64,000 nt of DNA from CAIKZZ01 sp036742455 (lineage in GTDB: Bacteria; Pseudomonadota; Gammaproteobacteria; Steroidobacterales; Steroidobacteraceae). A program made the position numbers and the translations under genes. The stretch spans positions 135,902 through 199,901 of the forward strand of contig DAINQU010000002.1 in NCBI GenBank assembly GCA_036742455.1. The letters are read 5' to 3'. The notes beneath the pieces were generated by a model. The model did not search any database and was not told where the DNA came from. It worked only from the letters and a program-made list of their open reading frames with translations. Below, one piece after another: positions 58,791 through 64,000 of this stretch. The stretch's first letter is position 1; each line of letters starts with the position of its first letter.

Positions 58791-60842
58791 ATGAGTGACT
58801 TGAACCTGACCGGAACACAGACCGTCTATTCCAGCGACGCTCTGAGCGTGGACTCGGGCACCATTGCGAATGGGGGTTTACTCTACAACAGCGGGACTTT
58901 GGTCCAAAAAGCGCGCGGTACGTTGTTGAACAGTGGTGGTCTCACGAACTACGGCTCGCTGGCGGTCTCCGGCGGATTAATTAATTACGGTGTACTTCAG
59001 AACGTCGGTACCGCATCCCTGCCGACGGCCGGGACCCTGACGAATGCCGCCGGTGCGACGCTTAATAATGTGTCCGGTGGTTTGATACAGAACTTCGGCA
59101 CGATCGAGAATTACGGCACGATAAATAATGCGACCGGTTACGCGGTACTGAATAATTTCGGGCTGCTCACCAACGCTGGCACGATCAACGTGGCACCGGA
59201 CGCGTTTTTCAACAACGATGCAGGCACGGTGAGCAACGCCACCGGCGCAGTCATTGATGGCGCGATCAAGAACGGAGCCACCGTCGTCAATGATGGGGTG
59301 ATCCGTAATTCGGGCGGAGCGCAGTTGTTCAATGCCGGTACCGTCGACGGTACGGGTACGATGTATGGAACCTTGTTTAATCTCGCCGGGGGCGTGATTC
59401 AGGGCGGCGATCTCGTGGGCGGCACCTACAGCGGCACGCTGTCCTTCCAATCCGCCACGATCGAAAACCACGGCACGATTCGCAACGCCTCGCTGAACCA
59501 GGGTGCGGTGCTCTCGAATTACGGGACCGCCTCGGGCACGTTGATCGGCAGTGGCGCCAGCGAATGGGTGATCGGCGGCGCGTCGAACGAGGTTGTCAGT
59601 GCGGGGGGCACGTTGACGGTCGTTTCCGGTGGGTCGGTGTCCGGTGACACGATTTCGTCGGGGGGCGAACTGATCCTCGCGGGCGGTTCGGCGAGCGACT
59701 TGACGCTGGCAGACGGTGCGTCGCTGGACTTCACCGCGTTGCGGTGGAACAGCGGCGAAACGGTGACCGTGAGCGGGCCCCTGCTGGAGGTGCTCGACAG
59801 CGCAGGCGATCCGCTGGCAACCGTGACCTTGGCCAATGGCTGGATGCCGAACGGCGCGACCTACACGGTGAGCGACGACGGGTTTGGCCATGTGCTGGTC
59901 TCGGTGGCGATCTGCTATCTGGAGGGCACGCAGATCCTCACCCCAACGGGTGAAGTGAAGGTCGAGACCCTGAAATCGGGTGATACGGTGGTGACGCGCT
60001 TCGGTGGCTTGCAGAAGATCCGCTGGATCGGTCGCCAGAGCTTCCGCGGTGAGGCGCTCAAGGGCGACTGGAAGAACATCCCTGTCCATATACGAGCGGG
60101 AGCTTTGGGCGAAAACTTGCCGGCGCGCGATTTATACGTGTCGCCTGGGCACGCTATGTTGGTCGGCCAGAATTTGCTGCTGGCGAAGAACCTCGTCAAT
60201 GGCGTGACGATCACGCAAAGCTGGATCCCGGATCAAGTGGAGTACTACCAGTTGGATTTGGGTGCGCACGATTGCGTGCTCGCCGAGGGCACGTGGTCGG
60301 AGACCTTTGCCGACGGCGGTACGCTGCGCGACGAGTTCCACAACTCGGCAGACTTCACCGCACGCTTCCCGAACGTACGCGCGCCCGATGCGGTGTCGCT
60401 GTGCGCGCCGCGACCGGAGAAGGGCGAGGCATTGGCGCAAAGCTTGGCGCCGATTCTGGCGCGCGCAGAACTTAAGACGTCCGGCAAACTCCGGGGTCAC
60501 GTGGACAAGGTCCACGGCGGCTTCAAGGTGGAAGGTTGGGCACAGGATCTGGCGCACCCAGACTTCCCCGTCACGCTCGAGGTCCTCCATGACGGGATCG
60601 TCCGCGGCGAGGTGCTCGCGTGTGATTTCCGTTCGGACCTGCAGAAGGCCGGCATGGGTCGGGGCTACTCGGCCTTTACGTTTGTGTCGCCGATCCGCCT
60701 GTCAGCCGATATGCACCCGGGGTTGGCGGTACGGCGCAAGAGCGATGGCGCACTGCTCGGTATGAATGCTGAGATCAAGAAAGCGGCCTCCACTGTCGAC
60801 GTAAAATCTTCTCAGCCGCCTCGTTGGCCCGTAGTCGCCTGA
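58791..60842 (+). CDS. Hint-domain protein with adhesin-like repeats
   Basis: A 683-residue protein in three parts. Residues about 1-265 are short Asn/Gly-rich beta-helix-like repeats (NYGTIN, NAGTINV, NSGTL). Residues about 265-310 contain two strand-loop-strand units (SAGGTLTVVSGGS, SSGGELILAGGS). Residues about 375-530 are a Hint_2 domain, starting at C375 in CYLEGTQILTPTGEVKVETL and continuing NLPARDLYVSPGHAMLV and HDCVLAEGTWSETFAD. The C-terminal domain has GGFKVEGWAQDL and LACDFRSDLQKAGMG. Hint domains are the self-splicing fold of inteins and hedgehog. There is no signal peptide and no beta-barrel, so export, if any, must use a non-Sec or type I route. Confidence 0.88.
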   Translation: MSDLNLTGTQTVYSSDALSVDSGTIANGGLLYNSGTLVQKARGTLLNSGGLTNYGSLAVSGGLINYGVLQNVGTASLPTAGTLTNAAGATLNNVSGGLIQNFGTIENYGTINNATGYAVLNNFGLLTNAGTINVAPDAFFNNDAGTVSNATGAVIDGAIKNGATVVNDGVIRNSGGAQLFNAGTVDGTGTMYGTLFNLAGGVIQGGDLVGGTYSGTLSFQSATIENHGTIRNASLNQGAVLSNYGTASGTLIGSGASEWVIGGASNEVVSAGGTLTVVSGGSVSGDTISSGGELILAGGSASDLTLADGASLDFTALRWNSGETVTVSGPLLEVLDSAGDPLATVTLANGWMPNGATYTVSDDGFGHVLVSVAICYLEGTQILTPTGEVKVETLKSGDTVVTRFGGLQKIRWIGRQSFRGEALKGDWKNIPVHIRAGALGENLPARDLYVSPGHAMLVGQNLLLAKNLVNGVTITQSWIPDQVEYYQLDLGAHDCVLAEGTWSETFADGGTLRDEFHNSADFTARFPNVRAPDAVSLCAPRPEKGEALAQSLAPILARAELKTSGKLRGHVDKVHGGFKVEGWAQDLAHPDFPVTLEVLHDGIVRGEVLACDFRSDLQKAGMGRGYSAFTFVSPIRLSADMHPGLAVRRKSDGALLGMNAEIKKAASTVDVKSSQPPRWPVVA

Positions 60843-60859
60843 AGGCCGGGTAAACGAAT

Positions 60860-60881
60860 GGGGGGACATTGGTGTCCCCCC
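60860..60881 (+). terminator. Terminator after the Hint-protein gene
   Basis: Stem GGGGGGACA / TGTCCCCCC of 9 bp with loop TTGG, 18 bases after the stop codon, followed by a short T-containing stretch (GATTTGT). Confidence 0.75.
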
Positions 60882-61596
60882 GATTTGTGGACTATTTCGT
60901 GTCCGCACCGCGCTTGACGGAAAACGGCGGTTTTAAATCCGTTGTTTGCCCTAGAAGCCATCGCCCACCGAACAGCCGGATCGTAATGTACGGAGCAAGC
61001 ACGCATGGACGCGTAGGCAGGCTACTTGCCGAGTCAAAGAACTATTTCCCGAACGATAGATGTTTGGCGCAAGAGGGTGGGAGGGCGAGGGCATTGATCA
61101 TCTGAAGGATTCGCGTGTGTGACGTCAACGCATTGGAGTGCGGCCGTGCTGTTGCGCCGGATTGCCTCGTTAATCAGCGAGTCCAGTCGACCGGGCCCAT
61201 GAGTGCACGTTTTTTTACCCGATGGATTGGTCTAGGCCCGCGCTAATGCGCGACTCAGTGCTGAGCTTCCTCGCGCATCTTGGGCAAACGCGTGACCTTT
61301 CACAGACGCTGCAGGATTCGTTCTAGCCGTAAAAATTCGGATTCAACTTTCTCCCTATTTTACATAAGGAAAAGTGATGCGAAAATTTTTCCGAGCGCGC
61401 AATTTCTTAGGGAAATTTCAATAAAATAGTCATCTAGGCTTAGTCGGAGGCGTTTATAGTGACCCGGGCACGTGGTGGAAATTTTTCGAAACGGTAGCGA
61501 ATCTGCAATGACCGTCGAGCCTGCGCGACGCCGTTCCTAGAGTCACACCCATTTTTATCTACTCACGTTTGAACGCGAATCCGAATCGAGGTCTCT
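60882..61596. promoter_or_regulatory. Long AT-richer leader region of the large repeat-protein gene
   Basis: No clear gene. The segment 61330-61500 is much more AT-rich than its surroundings. It contains two similar tracts (GAAAATTTTTCC near 61381 and GGAAATTTTTCG near 61477), a TATAGT at 61455-61460, and a 15-codon open frame at 61377-61424 (MRKFFRARNFLGKFQ) behind AAGGAAAAGTG, which could be a leader peptide. A long untranslated leader or regulatory RNA is possible but not shown. Confidence 0.4.
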
Positions 61597-64000
61597 ATGG
61601 TAGCCCCAGTCACCGTCAGTATCTCAAGTGGCGTTAACTCAAGCGGTAACGTGACCGCCGGTGGCGTTGATGTCGTCTTGAGTGGCGGCGAGTTATCTCG
61701 GGCAACGATCAGTTCGGGTGGCGTGGTGACTGTGTCCTCGGGTGGTGCTCTCAGCAGCGTGACGGTAGCGTCCGGCGGACTGATCGAGGTGCTTGCCGGC
61801 GCTACGCTCACAAGCCTCACGCTACAGTCCGGCGCCAGTGAACAGGTAGGTTCGGGTTACGTTCAGACGGGCGCGGTTGGCGGCGTTAGTTACCAGGTCC
61901 TTTCTGGCGGCACCATCAAAGGCTCCGTGAACAATGGCGCGTCTGTGACGGTCTCATCGGGTGGGTCTGTATCGGTCGCGAGTGGGTTCGGAGTTCTTTT
62001 GCTTTTAGGCGGCGCGTCGGTGAGCTCACTCACGCTCACCGGTGGTGCGACTGAGTTGGTGGGCTCGGGCTACGTTCAGACCGATGCGGTCGCCGCCGCC
62101 GTCAACTACCGGGTGCTTTCAGGCGGCACGGTGGCGGGCACAGTGAGCAGCGGCGCTCTGGTGACGGTGTCGAGCGGCGGCAGTCTGAGCAGCGTGACAG
62201 TTGCGTCCGGTGGCAGTATTGATCTGCTCGGTGGGGCGTCGATTACTGCGCTGACGTTGAATTCGTTGGCGGTTGTATCGATCGGTTCTGGTTACATTCA
62301 AACGAACGCAGTATCGGGCGGCACGTATCAAGTCCTGTCGGGCGGGTCATTCGTCGGCACTGTCAGTTCAGGGGCGTCCCTGACGGTCTCTTCAGGGGTG
62401 ACCGTATCGAACATTACGGTGTCTGGTGGAATTCTATTCCGAGGGGGTGCGGGTGCTGTTGGGCTTACGCTAGCTTCGGGAGCTGGCGTATATCTTGGCT
62501 CCGGATACGTTCAGTCGGGTGCGGTATCGGACGCCGGTTATCACCTTGCAAGCGGCGCTCGGCTCACCGGGACGGTGAGTTCAGGTGCGATGGTGACGGT
62601 GTCGAGTGGCGCCATTCTCTCCAATGCCACCGTGGTGTCCGGCGGTATCGTCGACCTGCTCACTGGCGCGAATCTCCTCTCAGTAACAATGAATTCCGGG
62701 GCAATTGAGTCCGTAGGTTCGGGCTACACGCAAGTCGATGCGGTGTCGGGACTCAACTATGAAGTTCTATCCGGCGGCACTGTCACAGGTACGGTGAGTT
62801 CGGGCGCCGATGTGACTGTATTGTCTGGCGGGAGTCTGTCCAACGTGACGGTCGCTTCCGGTGGCAGCATTGACATGTTAACGGGGGCGACATCGACTTC
62901 GCTGACGCTCGCCTCCGGCGCTATCGAATCCGTCGGCTCCGGCTATGTTGAGATGGGTGTGGTCTCAACAGCGGCCTATCAGGTGCTCTCCGCAGGCCAA
63001 ATTAACGTTTCGAGTGGGCAGTCCGCCTCTAAGGTCACGGTATTGAGTGGCGGGACTTTGAATTTGCTGTCGGGTGCTTCGGGCGCCGCGACGCTGAGTG
63101 TCGGTGCCATCGAGCAGGTAGGCTCTGGCTACACGCAGAGCGGCGCAACTTCGGGAGTGATCTATCAGGTATTGAGTGGCGGTCAGATTACCGTCTCGAG
63201 CGGTCAGTCGGCCTCGAGCATTACGGTCTCCAGTGGTGGATCGGTGAATCTGTTGTCGGGTGCGACGGATGCTGCGACCTTGAGTGCAGGCGCTCTTGCG
63301 CTCGTGGGTTCGGGTTACACACAGAGCGGTGTGACGGACGGCATCACCTACCAAGTGAGGTCGGGCGGCCAGATCAGCGTCTCGAGTGGCCAGTCGGCGT
63401 CTAACGTCACAGTCTCCAGTGGCGGGATGATCAACCTGTTGTCGGGCGCGACAGGTGCAGCGAACTTGAGTGTAGGTGCTATTGAGCAGTTAGGCTCTGG
63501 CTACACGCAAAGCGGCGCGGCTTCGGGAGTGACCTATCAGGTATCGAGTGGCGGTCAGATTACCGTCTCGAGCGGTCAGTCGGCGTCGAGCGTCACGGTC
63601 TCCAACGGCGGCACGATAAAGGTTTTGTCGGGCGCGACCGGTGCTGCGACCTTGAATGTGGGCGCCATCGAGCAGGTCGGTTCTGGCTATACCCAAAGCG
63701 GTGTGACCTCGGGTGTTACCTATCAGGTATCGAGTGGCGGTCAGATCAACGTCTCGAGCGGTCAGTCGGCGTCGAGCGTCACGGTCTCCAACGGCGGCAC
63801 GATAAAGGTTTTGTCGGGCGCGACCGGTGCTGCGACCTTGAATGTGGGCGCCATCGAGCAGGTCGGTTCTGGCTATACCCAAAGCGGTGTGACCTCGGGT
63901 GTTACCTATCAGGTATCGAGTGGCGGTCAGATCAACGTCTCGAGCGGTCAGTCGGCGTCGAGCATTACGGTGTCCAGCGGCGGCACGATCAACGTGTTGT
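61597..64000 (+). CDS. Large AIDA/TibA-like repeat protein (5' part)
   Basis: The first 801 codons of a very long protein that runs off the window. From ATG 61597 it is built almost entirely of strand-loop-strand adhesin repeats such as VLSGGTVTGTVSSG and SSGGQINVSSGQSAS, alternating with the spacer QVGSGYTQSGVTSG. The later repeats have a period of 62 residues; earlier ones are more divergent. Serines in such loops are the known targets of Aah/TibC heptosyltransferases, one of which is encoded at 54937. The protein starts MVAPVTVSISSGVNSSG with no signal peptide, so the end should tell whether it is a classic autotransporter, or, like its neighbour, a Hint protein. Confidence 0.9.
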   Translation, partial: MVAPVTVSISSGVNSSGNVTAGGVDVVLSGGELSRATISSGGVVTVSSGGALSSVTVASGGLIEVLAGATLTSLTLQSGASEQVGSGYVQTGAVGGVSYQVLSGGTIKGSVNNGASVTVSSGGSVSVASGFGVLLLLGGASVSSLTLTGGATELVGSGYVQTDAVAAAVNYRVLSGGTVAGTVSSGALVTVSSGGSLSSVTVASGGSIDLLGGASITALTLNSLAVVSIGSGYIQTNAVSGGTYQVLSGGSFVGTVSSGASLTVSSGVTVSNITVSGGILFRGGAGAVGLTLASGAGVYLGSGYVQSGAVSDAGYHLASGARLTGTVSSGAMVTVSSGAILSNATVVSGGIVDLLTGANLLSVTMNSGAIESVGSGYTQVDAVSGLNYEVLSGGTVTGTVSSGADVTVLSGGSLSNVTVASGGSIDMLTGATSTSLTLASGAIESVGSGYVEMGVVSTAAYQVLSAGQINVSSGQSASKVTVLSGGTLNLLSGASGAATLSVGAIEQVGSGYTQSGATSGVIYQVLSGGQITVSSGQSASSITVSSGGSVNLLSGATDAATLSAGALALVGSGYTQSGVTDGITYQVRSGGQISVSSGQSASNVTVSSGGMINLLSGATGAANLSVGAIEQLGSGYTQSGAASGVTYQVSSGGQITVSSGQSASSVTVSNGGTIKVLSGATGAATLNVGAIEQVGSGYTQSGVTSGVTYQVSSGGQINVSSGQSASSVTVSNGGTIKVLSGATGAATLNVGAIEQVGSGYTQSGVTSGVTYQVSSGGQINVSSGQSASSITVSSGGTINVL
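63565..63936 (+). repeat. Perfect tandem duplication, 2 x 186 bp
   Basis: Bases 63565-63750 and 63751-63936 are identical, in frame (62 codons each), inside the repeat protein. A third, diverged unit begins at 63937. The absence of any silent difference shows recent duplication or gene conversion. Confidence 0.9.

Noticed and set aside
61597..64000. CRISPR-like or satellite repeat array
   Set aside because: The repeats are in one open frame with a coding period of 62 codons and conserved adhesin motifs; there are no unique spacers.

Overview
The window is GC-rich, gene-dense bacterial DNA and looks like a scaffold from a draft genome, because a 100-base run of N interrupts one gene. Four features point to a Gram-negative proteobacterium, most likely a gammaproteobacterium: three large TonB-dependent receptors, an RND efflux pump with its lipoprotein adaptor, a periplasmic sulfite dehydrogenase pair, and a PA4780-type RIO kinase. 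This assignment is inference. No rRNA, tRNA, CRISPR array, phage module or insertion sequence was seen.

Layout. 1-420: 5' part of a FabH-like ketoacyl synthase. 551-6891: a sulfonate module with a TauR-like MocR regulator, a SnoaL-fold protein, a DAO-family flavin oxidase, sulfoacetaldehyde acetyltransferase Xsc and a YeiH-type exporter. 7057-9204: PaiB and an amino-acid permease. 9216-16865: sulfite dehydrogenase SorAB directly behind a phosphonate module (PhnY, PhnA, a flavin oxidase, the GntR regulator PhnR and, divergently, PhnW), followed by a TonB receptor at 16977-19370. 19402-29100: an uncharacterised exported protein, N-carbamoylputrescine amidase, a VPS10/BNR-repeat protein and the RND pump with adaptor. 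29461-33615: an MFS transporter, a Fic protein with an AbiEi-like N-terminus and a cysteine-cluster protein. 33731-36493: a TonB receptor. 36934-47362: a methylated-glycine module with sarcosine oxidase SoxBDAG, a dimethylglycine dehydrogenase-like protein, an MttB-family methyltransferase and an MFS carrier. 47425-54694: a TonB receptor, a BesD-family 2-oxoglutarate oxygenase, a LysR regulator, a RIO kinase and a DUF885 protein.

The right end (54.9-64 kb) is a surface-protein and modification locus: an Aah/TibC-type autotransporter heptosyltransferase, a decayed TetR gene, a sulfotransferase, a Hint-domain protein with strand-loop-strand repeats, and the 5' part of a large repeat protein made of AIDA/TibA-like repeats. 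Neither repeat protein has a recognisable Sec signal peptide. This is the most unusual part of the window.

How the genes fit together. Three catabolic modules each handle a small zwitterion: taurine-like sulfonates, aminoethylphosphonate and methylated glycines. Each has its own DAO-family flavoenzyme. Xsc releases sulfite and SorAB oxidises it, yet sorAB lies in the phosphonate operon. Two matching palindromes, TGTC-N7-GACA, lie upstream of phnA and in the phnR/phnW divergent region and are good candidates for the PhnR operator. The transporters and activating enzymes that would complete some routes (TauABC, phosphonate ABC transporter, corrinoid partner of the MttB homologue, phosphotransacetylase) are not in the window.
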